Origin: Planctomycetota bacterium
GTDB taxonomy: Bacteria; Planctomycetota; UBA8742; UBA2392
Length of the DNA: 64,000 bases
Reading direction: 5' to 3'
NCBI GenBank assembly: GCA_020638635.1
Contig: JACKIE010000009.1
Span: 44,357 to 108,356 of the forward strand
Below the pieces are notes generated by a model that saw only the letters and a list, made by a program, of their open reading frames with translations, was not told the origin of the DNA and ran no database searches. Both the position numbers and the translations under genes were made by a program. Below, piece after piece: positions 56,283 through 64,000 of this stretch. The number at the start of each line of letters is the position of its first letter. The first letter of the stretch is position 1.

Positions 56283-59066
56283 ATGCGCCATGCAGCCCTG
56301 ATCGCCGGCGTTATCTTGATCGCGGCCGTATTCGCGGCCGTGTGGTTTGTGCTTGAGCACGCCGGTTCGCGCGGCCCGGACGCGCCCGACTTCGCGGCCG
56401 GTACCAGCACGCCGGAGATCGCGCCGCTGGAGGGCGGGCCTGCGCTTGAGGCCGCTAACGAAGCCGATCCGCTGCCTGCCGGCTCCGATACCACGTCTGC
56501 ATCCGGCGACAAGCCCGACGCCGCGACCGAGTCGCGCCCGGACCCCGCCCGCGTGGAGGTGCAGCCGGGCACGAATCCCGAGTGTTTGCCGGGGCCGGAA
56601 GTGAAGCCGGGGGAGGCGACTGATCCTGCGGCTGCGGTCGAAGAGCCTGTGCCACAAGCAGAAAAGGCGGACGGGACGTCCGCGCTCCGGCCTTTCATCA
56701 AGGGCCACTCGCGGCCGCCGGGGCAGAACCTGGGCAGCACGCGGCCGGGGGCGCGGCGCATCGCCAAGCCCGCGGGCGTGAAGCAGCTTTCGGAGGTGAC
56801 GCCGAAGCTGATGCAGGACCGCCGCGGCCTGTACGCGCAGTACTTCAACCTGGGCGGCACGGACCTGACCAAGCTTGACACGTCAAGCCCAAGCATGGTG
56901 CGCATCGACCGGCAGGTGTACTTCCCGGACGCCGAGTCGTTCAGCGACTTGCCCATTAGCATGGAGAACTTCGCCGCGAGCTGGGACGGCTTTCTGGTGA
57001 TCCCCGAGGCCGGCGACTACTGGCTGTTCTGGGGCGCGGACAACGGCGGCCGCGTCGAGCTGGACGGCGAGACGGTGCTGCTGCAGGACGGCATGGTGCG
57101 CTACGTGGAGGTCAGCGCGCTGCTGACACTGGAGGCCGGCCTGCACCCCTTGCGCATCGAGTTCGCGCAGCAGCACAACAACGTGGCCGACTGGGCCAAG
57201 TGCGCCGCCAATTTCATGTGGGTACCGGAAGGCCAGACCAAGCCGGTGCCGGTGCCGCCCGAAATGCTGATGGTCCCCGAATGGATGTGGTCCGACAACG
57301 CACCCATCATCACCGGCCTAAGCAAGACCAGCGGCGAGATAGGCGATGAAATCACAATCCATGGCCAGAACCTTGGCGCAGGTGAGCAACACGGTGATGC
57401 CGATGTGGCCTGGGAGTCCCTCACAAGAAATGGGAGTTGGCTGCGGCCCGAACAGAACCTCGATCCCGCGGAGATACCGGACAGGCTGGTCTCCGTTACC
57501 GTCGCAGGGCAACTCGCGAAGATTCTGGAACAGTCGGAATCAAGTTTACGGATTCAGATTCCCATTGGGGCTCGGTCTGGCGATGTAGTGGTCTACGCCG
57601 AGAAGTTCCGCAGGTGGTACGGTCAGACCGGTGTCGGCGTTGTCACCTACGGAGCCCCTATACCGTCGAATGCCATTCAGTTCACAGTCACCACCCAGTT
57701 TGGCCTGATGGCCGAGTGGTATGATCTTCGGGGCTGGAGTAACTTTGGCTTGGAGGTGTTTGAAAGTACCACTTTACCAGCGCCAGAAGTAGTACGGCTT
57801 GAAGCAATGCCGGGATACATGCCGATGCCGGCAGGATTTGGCAGTCACTGCACGAGATGGACTGGGAAGGTCGGAATCGCATCACAAACTACCGTTCTCG
57901 ATTCAGCTTCAGACGAGGCAGAGAAGGGCGTTATCGAGTTAACTCTGTATGTCACCCATCCTTGCCGAATGACTGTGGGCAGCGAAATCGCCGTGGTTAC
58001 CCGACATCCAATGCCTCAAGAATCTGATTCTCCGTTTATCTATTCATGCACCATCCATGTTGCGGTACCCGCATCTCAGTATTTGATAGTCGTGATCGAA
58101 AGTGTCTCGGCAGATTCAAAGCCGCCACAGTGGATGTTGTATGCGGGAAGTCAGGTTCCGGACTGGTGTTTCTTCCCTCCCGTTGTCCCTCCGAAGCCGC
58201 CGGTGATTTCGGACGTGAAGGCTGTTTGGGCTGAGGGGGAGCAGCCTGTTGCGCCGCCTTATGATGTTGACGCTTCGCGGCCTTCGGTGCGCGTGGGGCA
58301 GGAGTTCACCTTTGACATCACGGACTATGGCCCGCCGGAAATATGGGAGACGCTTCCGACCGTCAGCATTGACGGCATTCCGCTGCCCTTCGAATCTGAA
58401 GAACACCCCGTCTCGGACAAGCCCGGGCCGCGCATCCTGCACTGCCGTGCGACACTGCCTGAAGGCGTGGGCGAAGGGCGCATGGTGGCGCGGCTGAGTG
58501 TGGTTTCCAGCGAGCCCTTCTATATAGACGTCGCCAACCGCGGGCTGGTTGCCTACCTCTATGACGTGCCCGAGGGCAGCGGGTTGGGCAAGCTGCCCGA
58601 CCTGGGGCCGCTCACCTGCTTCAAGGTGCGCAAGGACCGCGCCATCAACTTCGAAGACACGGCCGACTTTGACCTGCCCTTCCCCGCCGAGACCTTCATT
58701 ATTGAGTGGCTGGGCGGACTCATAATCGAGGAAGAGGGCGATTATGAGTTCACCTGCCGCAGCGACGACGGCATGAAACTCTGGCTCGATGACAACGTGG
58801 TGCTCGACGCTGACAAGCTGCAGGCGCCCGCCGAGAACAAGGCCACCGTGCACCTGGTGCCGGGCGTCTACCGCTTCCGCATGCAGTTCTTTGAAAACAC
58901 CCAGCACGAAGTGTGCGTGCTGGAATGGCGCGCCACGCGCGGCGAGGGCGAGGCGCTTGAAGAACTCATCCCGCGCCAGGTGATCCCGGCCAAAGCCTTC
59001 TCGCTCGACGTCCACCCGCCCCTGCCGAACAAGACCAGCACCGGCAAGCGCACGGACGGGTCGTAA
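56283..59066 (+). CDS. Large anchored protein with two PA14-like domains and IPT/TIG-like regions
   Basis: 927 residues. One N-terminal helix (LIAGVILIAAVFAAVWFVL) is followed by a Pro/Ala/Glu-rich spacer to about 160. A first PA14-type domain (QYFNLGGTDLTKLDTSSP; GFLVIPEAGDYWLFWGADNG; VELDGETVLL) comes next, then an IPT/TIG-like repeat (APIITGLSKTSGEIGDEITI), a middle beta region, and a final PA14-like domain (GGLIIEEEGDYEFTCRSDDG, MKLWLDDNVVLDADKL). PA14 modules bind carbohydrate, so a surface lectin or scaffold is likely. From about 57330 to 58230 the GC content drops and codon use changes, and then recovers, so the middle looks imported. A small triloop hairpin (56667-56683) lies in the spacer. 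Confidence 0.82.
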   Translation: MRHAALIAGVILIAAVFAAVWFVLEHAGSRGPDAPDFAAGTSTPEIAPLEGGPALEAANEADPLPAGSDTTSASGDKPDAATESRPDPARVEVQPGTNPECLPGPEVKPGEATDPAAAVEEPVPQAEKADGTSALRPFIKGHSRPPGQNLGSTRPGARRIAKPAGVKQLSEVTPKLMQDRRGLYAQYFNLGGTDLTKLDTSSPSMVRIDRQVYFPDAESFSDLPISMENFAASWDGFLVIPEAGDYWLFWGADNGGRVELDGETVLLQDGMVRYVEVSALLTLEAGLHPLRIEFAQQHNNVADWAKCAANFMWVPEGQTKPVPVPPEMLMVPEWMWSDNAPIITGLSKTSGEIGDEITIHGQNLGAGEQHGDADVAWESLTRNGSWLRPEQNLDPAEIPDRLVSVTVAGQLAKILEQSESSLRIQIPIGARSGDVVVYAEKFRRWYGQTGVGVVTYGAPIPSNAIQFTVTTQFGLMAEWYDLRGWSNFGLEVFESTTLPAPEVVRLEAMPGYMPMPAGFGSHCTRWTGKVGIASQTTVLDSASDEAEKGVIELTLYVTHPCRMTVGSEIAVVTRHPMPQESDSPFIYSCTIHVAVPASQYLIVVIESVSADSKPPQWMLYAGSQVPDWCFFPPVVPPKPPVISDVKAVWAEGEQPVAPPYDVDASRPSVRVGQEFTFDITDYGPPEIWETLPTVSIDGIPLPFESEEHPVSDKPGPRILHCRATLPEGVGEGRMVARLSVVSSEPFYIDVANRGLVAYLYDVPEGSGLGKLPDLGPLTCFKVRKDRAINFEDTADFDLPFPAETFIIEWLGGLIIEEEGDYEFTCRSDDGMKLWLDDNVVLDADKLQAPAENKATVHLVPGVYRFRMQFFENTQHEVCVLEWRATRGEGEALEELIPRQVIPAKAFSLDVHPPLPNKTSTGKRTDGS

Positions 59067-59072
59067 TGGAGC

Positions 59073-59110
59073 GCGGACGTCCCGTCCGCTTGTGCGGGCG
59101 GGACGCCCGC
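59073..59110. terminator. Two triloop hairpins between converging genes
   Basis: GCGGACG-TCC-CGTCCGC (59073-59089) and GCGGGCG-GGA-CGCCCGC (59094-59110) fill the 50 bp between the PA14 gene and the TPR gene. The same GCGGACG stem with loop GGA occurs inside the PA14 gene at 56667-56683. Confidence 0.75.
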
Positions 59111-59116
59111 GATCCG

Positions 59117-60700
59117 TTAACCCTCCATCGCCGCCAGCAACTCGGGGCTCAGCTCTTCGTAGTCTTCCGGGCGCGCCGCCTTCAACTCCGCCAGCAGGGG
59201 CTGGCGCAGGCCGGGCGCGAACTCTTCCGGCCGGTAACCGTTGTACAGCGGCCACTTCTCGGCCTTCTCGGCGACGCGGATCGCGGCTAGCACTTCGTCG
59301 ATCGCGCCGCGCAGGCCCGGGCGGGCTTCCTCGGCTTCTTCGCTTAGCAGCAGCTCGGCCTCGCTCACGGCCGCGCGGGCGCTGTCGATATCGCGCACGG
59401 AAAGGGCGACACGGGCCAGGATCGGCAGCAGGAACTTGACACGTAAAGGCCGGGTAGGCGGGTGGTTCTTTTCCACGCGGCGCACCGTTTCGCGCACCTC
59501 GGGCAGGCGGCCCCTGGCCAGCTGCAACTCGGCCCAGGGCGCCAGGAACTCGTGCACCAGGGCGCCGCCGCCGTGGCCGCGCGCGAAGTCAAGCGCGTCC
59601 CGATAGGCCTGCGCGGCGTCATCGAGGCGGCCCTGCACGGCCAGCACGTGGCCGAGGCTGCGCACCGTGCGCATCTCCGATTCGCGCGCGCCGGTTGACT
59701 GCTGCAGCTTGATGGCATCGCGCAGCACTGCCTCGGCGTCTTGCGGGCGGCCGAGGGTGCCATAGAGGTCGGCCAGGTTCACGCGTGACAGGGCCGCGTT
59801 CTGGCTGTCGTTGATGGCGGAGAAGACCTCGATCGAGCGCAGGAAGTGGCGCTCCGCGACCTGCAGGCGGTTGTCGTTCAGGTCCATCACCACCATGCCG
59901 AGAGTGTTCAGGATGCCCGCCTCGCCGGCGCGGTCCTGCTGGGCCTGCTTATCGGCCAGCAGCTCCGTGAGCAGCCTCTCGGCCTCGCGCAGGCGCCCCT
60001 CGTGGCGCAGGATGGCGGCCACGATCATGCGCGCGCTGGAGACGCCGGGCTTGTGGCCTTCCTGCTCGAAAAGCTGGCGGGCGCGCTCGGCGGCTGCGTG
60101 CGCGGCGGCATAGGCGCTGCGGCGCATCAGCACCTGGGCCAGCATGCCCTGGGTGCGCGCCTCGCCCTGTTTGTCGCCCAGCACGCGAAACAGGTTGATG
60201 GCAAGCTCGGCCTCGTCCTCGGCGGTTTTCACCTCGCCCTTGCGCAGGTGCAGGGCCGCGATGTTGCGGTGGATCTCGGCCAGGCCGGGCTTGTCGTCCA
60301 GCTCGCGCAGCACCTCGAACGAGGATTGCAGCCAGAAGCCGCCGTCCTCCAGGTCGCCCTGGCTGATGCGCGTGCTCGCCAGCTCGCCCAGCAGGCGGGC
60401 CTCCGAGGCGCGGTCGCCGAGCTTGAGGAAACAGGCCAGCGCCGCGCGCAGCGAGGCCTCGGCCTCGGCCATGCGCCCCACGCTGCGGTGCAGGTGCGCG
60501 AAAGCCTCCAGCACGCGGGCCTGGGCGCGCGGGCGCACCAGGTTACGCAGAGCATCGAGCGCGAAGTTCAGCCGCCGCTGGGCTTCGTCCGGCTTGCCCT
60601 CGCGCACCAGCGTGTCGGCTTCAACGCAGAACGCGGCGACTTCTTCGGGGATCTGTTCGGCTTCGGACTGCTGGGTCATGGGTTGGGCCGGGTGCTTCAT
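59117..60700 (-). CDS. Tetratricopeptide-repeat protein
   Basis: 527 residues from the ATG at 60700, six bases after TATACT. No signal peptide. About ten TPR-like helical pairs run through the protein (GRMAEAEASLRAALACFLKL; GEVKTAEDEAELAINLFRVL; GRPQDAEAVLRDAIKLQQST; GRLDDAAQAYRDALDFARGH). It is cytoplasmic and presumably holds a protein complex together. The C-terminus (YNGYRPEEFAPGLRQPLLAE) is not repeat-like. No enzyme domain is present and the neighbours give no hint of a partner. Confidence 0.82.
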   Translation of the reverse strand: MKHPAQPMTQQSEAEQIPEEVAAFCVEADTLVREGKPDEAQRRLNFALDALRNLVRPRAQARVLEAFAHLHRSVGRMAEAEASLRAALACFLKLGDRASEARLLGELASTRISQGDLEDGGFWLQSSFEVLRELDDKPGLAEIHRNIAALHLRKGEVKTAEDEAELAINLFRVLGDKQGEARTQGMLAQVLMRRSAYAAAHAAAERARQLFEQEGHKPGVSSARMIVAAILRHEGRLREAERLLTELLADKQAQQDRAGEAGILNTLGMVVMDLNDNRLQVAERHFLRSIEVFSAINDSQNAALSRVNLADLYGTLGRPQDAEAVLRDAIKLQQSTGARESEMRTVRSLGHVLAVQGRLDDAAQAYRDALDFARGHGGGALVHEFLAPWAELQLARGRLPEVRETVRRVEKNHPPTRPLRVKFLLPILARVALSVRDIDSARAAVSEAELLLSEEAEEARPGLRGAIDEVLAAIRVAEKAEKWPLYNGYRPEEFAPGLRQPLLAELKAARPEDYEELSPELLAAMEG

Positions 60701-60706
60701 GCTTTC

Positions 60707-60712
60707 AGTATA
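60707..60712 (-). promoter_or_regulatory. -10-like TATACT six bases before the TPR gene
   Basis: TATACT, GAAAGC, ATG on the minus strand. It is the closest -10 to consensus among the leaderless candidates here; -35 not evident. Confidence 0.4.
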
Positions 60713-60765
60713 ACGCATCGGCCCCGGCGCCGCTTTCCCCCGGGCGCGGTCGCGGCACGAAATAA

Positions 60766-60791
60766 CGCGCGGGCGGTAAGCCGCCCGCGCG
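60766..60791 (-). terminator. Terminator after the deiminase/HEAT operon
   Basis: CGCGCGGGCGG (60766-60776) pairs with CCGCCCGCGCG (60781-60791) around TAAG. Read on the minus strand, TTATTT follows. It lies 20 bp beyond the HEAT gene stop. Confidence 0.8.
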
Positions 60792-60811
60792 CTTTCCGGC
60801 CATGCATCGGC

Positions 60812-61876
60812 TCAGTCGTTGCGTTCGATTGCCTTGCGCAGCGGCTCCAGGCAGGCCTTGGCGGCCTCGCGCACGGGCTGCTTCTCGGCCGCGCTTGCCA
60901 GCTCGGTCACCCAGTCCAGGCTGTCGCCCCAGGCGGTCAGGGCCAGCGCGCGGCTGATGAACTCGAGCTCTTCGGGATTGGCCTTGAGGGCCTCCAGCAG
61001 CATGCGGGCGCAGGCTTCGCGCACCTCGTCGCCGGCGGCCAGCAGCATGGGTCCGCGCGCCTTCCAGGCCCAGGCGCTGCCCAGCAGGCCCACACCGGTC
61101 AACAGCGCGCGGCGCAGTCCGGCCGGCAGGTTCTCGCGCGCCAGCCGCGCCTTCAGCGCGTCCGCGGCCTTGAGGTCGGCCACGCGCCCGAACGCCCAGC
61201 CGCAGGCTTCGCGCACCGCGGTAGCCTGCGTGTCGTCGTCGAACAGTTTCTCCAGCGCGGGCAGCGCGTCCGTGCCGGCGGTCTGGCCCAGGCTCACGGC
61301 CGCGGTGGCGCGCCAGCCTTCGGGCAGGCTGATGTCTTCCAGCGCGGCCTGCATGGCGAAGCGCGCGCGGCGGTCGGCCAGGAAGCCGGGCACGAACAGG
61401 ACCGCCTTTGCGAAGCAATCGCGCTCGGCGACGCCGGCTTCGCCGTTGCTGTAGGCGTGGCTTTCGAAGGTCCAGCGCCAGCGCTCCAGCAGCAGGGGCA
61501 CCGCGTCGGCGCCGAGGTTCTTGAGGTCGTGCTGGCAAGCGGGCTCTGGCTTGCGGAACAGCTTATAGTGCGCGGGGTCAATGCCGCGCGGCGCGTCCAC
61601 GGCGGCGGCTGTCTCCGGCTTCTCGATGCGCAGGCGGCAGGCCTCGGCCACCATCGCGCGCGGCCAGCTGTCTTGTGTCCAGTTAGCTTCGGCACCCGCA
61701 GCGCGCAGGCCGGGCAGGGCGTCTTCGCCCAGCGCGATGATTCTGCCGCGCGCCTCAAGCCAGGCCTTGTGGTCGCCGGCCTTCACGGCGGCTGCTTCGT
61801 CCAGCAGGGTCTCAAGCTCGGACGCCGCCAGCGCCGGCGCCAGCAGCAGGATGAACAGGATCGTGAGTGTCTTCAT
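60812..61876 (-). CDS. Secreted HEAT-repeat protein downstream of the deiminase
   Basis: 354 residues with a signal peptide (MKTLTILFILLLAPALAASE). The mature protein is helical with HEAT-like units (ATAAVSLGQTAGTDALPALE; AVREACGWAFGRVADLKAAD; REACARMLLEALKANPEELE) and a few cysteines. Its start lies only 10 bp after the end of the peptidylarginine deiminase gene, so they form an operon, and both are exported. It may be a partner, scaffold or substrate of the deiminase; that is inferred from position only. Confidence 0.8.
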   Translation of the reverse strand: MKTLTILFILLLAPALAASELETLLDEAAAVKAGDHKAWLEARGRIIALGEDALPGLRAAGAEANWTQDSWPRAMVAEACRLRIEKPETAAAVDAPRGIDPAHYKLFRKPEPACQHDLKNLGADAVPLLLERWRWTFESHAYSNGEAGVAERDCFAKAVLFVPGFLADRRARFAMQAALEDISLPEGWRATAAVSLGQTAGTDALPALEKLFDDDTQATAVREACGWAFGRVADLKAADALKARLARENLPAGLRRALLTGVGLLGSAWAWKARGPMLLAAGDEVREACARMLLEALKANPEELEFISRALALTAWGDSLDWVTELASAAEKQPVREAAKACLEPLRKAIERND

Positions 61877-61886
61877 GGCTTGGTCC

Positions 61887-63935
61887 TTACTTGTCCCACC
61901 AGTCGTCCGCGGGCGGCGTGCGCACGAAGTTCGAGCCGCAGTGCGCCTCGCCCAGCAGCTCGTGGTAGCTGGCGAACACGTCCACGAACGTGATGTTGAA
62001 CGGGTTGCCGGCCGTGTCGAGCGCGTTGAGCTGGTTCTGGATGTCGAGCCGCCACTGGTCCACGCCCGAGATGTCGGGCCCCTCGGGGTCCGGGATCGCC
62101 AGGTAGATGGTGCCGTTGGATGCCGGCAGGCAGATCAGGTTGACGACGCCCGGGTTGTAGGCCGCCATCTCGTTGCCGCCGACGTCCTCGAACAGCGTGG
62201 GCAGTTCGATGAAGTCGGCGTCGGTCAGGCCCGTGGCGTTCTTGATCTGGGTGCGGGCGAAGTCGATGCGCGTCTGCACCTCGTTGTTCAGCGTGGCCAG
62301 CGCGGTGTTTGACAGGATCGCGTTCACCGTGGTCTGCGATGCGCGGCCGGCGAACACTGTGGCGTTGCCGCTGCCGGCGGTCTGTGTCGCCTGCAGCACC
62401 TGGTAGGCGCGGTCCGGCGACGCGATCAGGCACACCCATCCGCGCGCGGTGTTGGGGGCCGGGATGAACATGGTGAACTCGTCCACGTGGCCGACGGCCA
62501 GCCACTCGCTCGTGATCTCGAAGTGGTTGCCCTGGATCGCGGCGGCGTCGAAGAACTCGCGGTACACGGCAGTCATGTGGCGGTTGACCGAGCTGCTGGT
62601 GCCGATCAGCACGCCGTTGCCGCCGCCCACCATGGTGCGGCCCCAGGGCTTTGAGGCCGTGGGGGGAACGATCTCGAAGTTGCCGCCGTAATTGACCGAG
62701 GCCTGGTTGGTGCTGAAGCGCCGGAAGAAGTCGAAGTCGGGGCCCCACAGCACGTCTTCGCACCAGTCGTCGCAGGGGCGCCAGCGCGCCATCTGGAACA
62801 CGTGGTCGATTACGCGGCGCGGGCCGCTCGCGCTGGGCAGCTGCACCACCGCGAACTCCGACGAATCCTGCAGCCAGCGGTCGTTGCTGTAGCTGCCGCC
62901 CGGGCACTCGCGGTAGGTGATACCGGCCGCTGTGCAGATGCCCTGCATGGCCGTGCGCAACGCGGGGTTGCCATAGGTGCCGTTGCCGACGTTGACCAGG
63001 TGGTACTCGGTGGCGGTCCACAGGTTGGTCGAGAACAGTGGCGGCGCGCAGCGCAGGGCGACGGCATCGCTGCTGAGCGTGGTGGCCGCGCTGTTCTTTA
63101 CATCCAGCGTGAGGGTGACCTTGCCGTCCCAGCTTGCGGACATGCGGTCGCGCGCCTCGATGCCCAGCTCGATGTCTCCGGCGCCGAGGTCTGGCAGCGG
63201 CAGGCTGAAGCTCGCGCCCGCCGAGTACACCTGAGTCCAGCTGCCGCCGTTGTTGCGGAACACGCGGATGCGGCCTTGCGCGGCGGTGCTTACGGTTACC
63301 GTCGCGCTGCCGCCCGCGGGCGGGTTGATGAACTGGCGCGCGATCAAGCGGGCCAGGTCGAGGTTGTCGGCGCCGCTGCTGGCGGTGTCGTTGTAGTCCT
63401 CGCTGTTGTTGTTGTCGTCGTCGTCCTGGTTGAAATAGAACACCGCGCCCTGGGCCGCGCCCCAGTTGTCTTCGTTGCTGTCGTCGGCCGCGGTGATGCT
63501 GCCGTCGCGGTTGGTGTCCGCGTCCAGGTCCGCGCTGCCGGCGGGCGCCAGCACGGTAATGTAGCCGACGCGCGCCAGGCTGTTGGTGCCACCGGCGTTG
63601 CCCACGATCAGCACCACGGTGTAGACGCCCGGCGTGGTATAGGTGTGGCTGGGGTGCTGGGCGGTGCTGTCGATGACGCTGTCGTTGTTGAAGTCCCACT
63701 GCCAGCTGGTGGGGGCGCCGACCGAGTTGTCGGTGAACTGCACGGCCGTGTTGGTATCAGTGTTGGTGGGGGATGCGTTGAAGTCTGGCGCGGGCGGCAG
63801 CACGACGGGGCCGCCGCCTCCTCCTGAGCCGCCCCCGCCGCCGTCATCCTCGCTGCCGCCGCAGGCGACCAGCACGATCGCCAAAAACGCGATGATCGCG
63901 TACGCGTGTCCGCCGCGAATTCTGCTAATGCGCAC
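61887..63935 (-). CDS. Vertebrate-type peptidylarginine deiminase (PAD) lipoprotein with PKD domain
   Basis: 682 residues from a GTG at 63935 with AGGAG upstream. The signal ends FLAIVLVACGGS (lipobox), then a Gly-rich linker and a PKD domain (SWQWDFNNDSVIDST; YTTPGVYTVVLIVGNAGG). Residues about 135-290 match the PAD middle domain, including a calcium-loop-like segment (DADTNRDGSITAADDS) and WGAAQGAVFYFNQDDD. The catalytic PAD domain keeps all four key positions: D357 (DRWLQDSSEF), H483 and D485 (EWLAVGHVDEFTMF) and C666 (LGEAHCGSN). YGGNFEIVPPTAS and PWGRTMVGGG are also family signatures. It should convert protein arginine to citrulline outside the cytoplasm, with calcium. It is not the Porphyromonas (agmatine-deiminase-like) type. 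It heads an operon with a HEAT protein. Confidence 0.9.
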   Translation of the reverse strand: MRISRIRGGHAYAIIAFLAIVLVACGGSEDDGGGGGSGGGGGPVVLPPAPDFNASPTNTDTNTAVQFTDNSVGAPTSWQWDFNNDSVIDSTAQHPSHTYTTPGVYTVVLIVGNAGGTNSLARVGYITVLAPAGSADLDADTNRDGSITAADDSNEDNWGAAQGAVFYFNQDDDDNNNSEDYNDTASSGADNLDLARLIARQFINPPAGGSATVTVSTAAQGRIRVFRNNGGSWTQVYSAGASFSLPLPDLGAGDIELGIEARDRMSASWDGKVTLTLDVKNSAATTLSSDAVALRCAPPLFSTNLWTATEYHLVNVGNGTYGNPALRTAMQGICTAAGITYRECPGGSYSNDRWLQDSSEFAVVQLPSASGPRRVIDHVFQMARWRPCDDWCEDVLWGPDFDFFRRFSTNQASVNYGGNFEIVPPTASKPWGRTMVGGGNGVLIGTSSSVNRHMTAVYREFFDAAAIQGNHFEITSEWLAVGHVDEFTMFIPAPNTARGWVCLIASPDRAYQVLQATQTAGSGNATVFAGRASQTTVNAILSNTALATLNNEVQTRIDFARTQIKNATGLTDADFIELPTLFEDVGGNEMAAYNPGVVNLICLPASNGTIYLAIPDPEGPDISGVDQWRLDIQNQLNALDTAGNPFNITFVDVFASYHELLGEAHCGSNFVRTPPADDWWDK

Positions 63936-64000
63936 GTTTCGCTCCTGTCTCAGCCGTCGTGGTTCCTACCTTAGTTAACAACGAAGCTGTTTCCTTACGC

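Overview
The window is high-GC bacterial DNA (judged by eye). It looks like a Planctomycetota-type genome: an ECF sigma factor with a membrane-anchored extension, a Ser/Thr kinase fused to TPRs, large FG-GAP/VCBS and PA14 surface proteins, many secreted or lipid-anchored proteins of unknown role, and loosely packed genes separated by structured repeats. No rRNA or phylogenetic marker is present, so the phylum is an inference. About 46 protein genes and one tRNA-Leu(CAA) are supported.

Layout. 0-8.7 kb: a secreted protein with a probable frameshift, an anchored carboxypeptidase-regulatory-like protein beside an ECF-TM-MORN sigma factor, a degenerate receiver, an SNase-like lipoprotein and a Ser/Thr kinase. 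8.8-11.9 kb: a TrlF-type PHP/SMC-like ATPase of visibly lower GC, probably acquired. 12-24 kb: VWA/HEAT protein, site-2 protease with CBS domains, RluB-type pseudouridine synthase with an RG-rich tail, two PDZ proteins (one a degenerate and one an intact trypsin-like protease), a gluzincin-like protein, and the housekeeping genes hemW, lspA and pyrD. 24.2-28.6 kb: an orphan HK97-type capsid-like gene, two lower-GC unknowns and a tail-fibre-like gene, without other phage genes. 28.8-37.8 kb: two tandem copies of a divergent module (FG-GAP surface protein plus CI-type HTH/TPR regulator). 37.9-44.4 kb: two NifX-like proteins, an IMPase-family phosphatase, arfB, tRNA-Leu and a fused E1 alpha/beta dehydrogenase. 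44.4-47.5 kb: an accessory cluster (zinc-ribbon DUF4145-like protein, PIN-like protein, HsdR_N-type nuclease). 47.5-64 kb: small envelope proteins, PPK2, a Glu/Leu/Phe/Val dehydrogenase, a desaturase, SRPBCC, DinB and HEAT proteins, an AHSA1/histone-H1-like fusion, a PA14 protein, a TPR protein, and a peptidylarginine deiminase lipoprotein in an operon with a HEAT protein.

Two themes cut across the window. First, intergenic DNA, and in places coding DNA, carries two kinds of structured repeat: nested inverted arrays of 7-10 bp 'words', and clusters of perfect hairpins with three-base loops, some folded as multi-helix junctions. Second, several genes without a Shine-Dalgarno have a -10-like hexamer 5-7 nt before the start codon, which suggests leaderless transcripts. 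The most unusual gene is the peptidylarginine deiminase (61887-63935), which keeps the vertebrate-type catalytic motifs and the calcium-binding-like middle domain.
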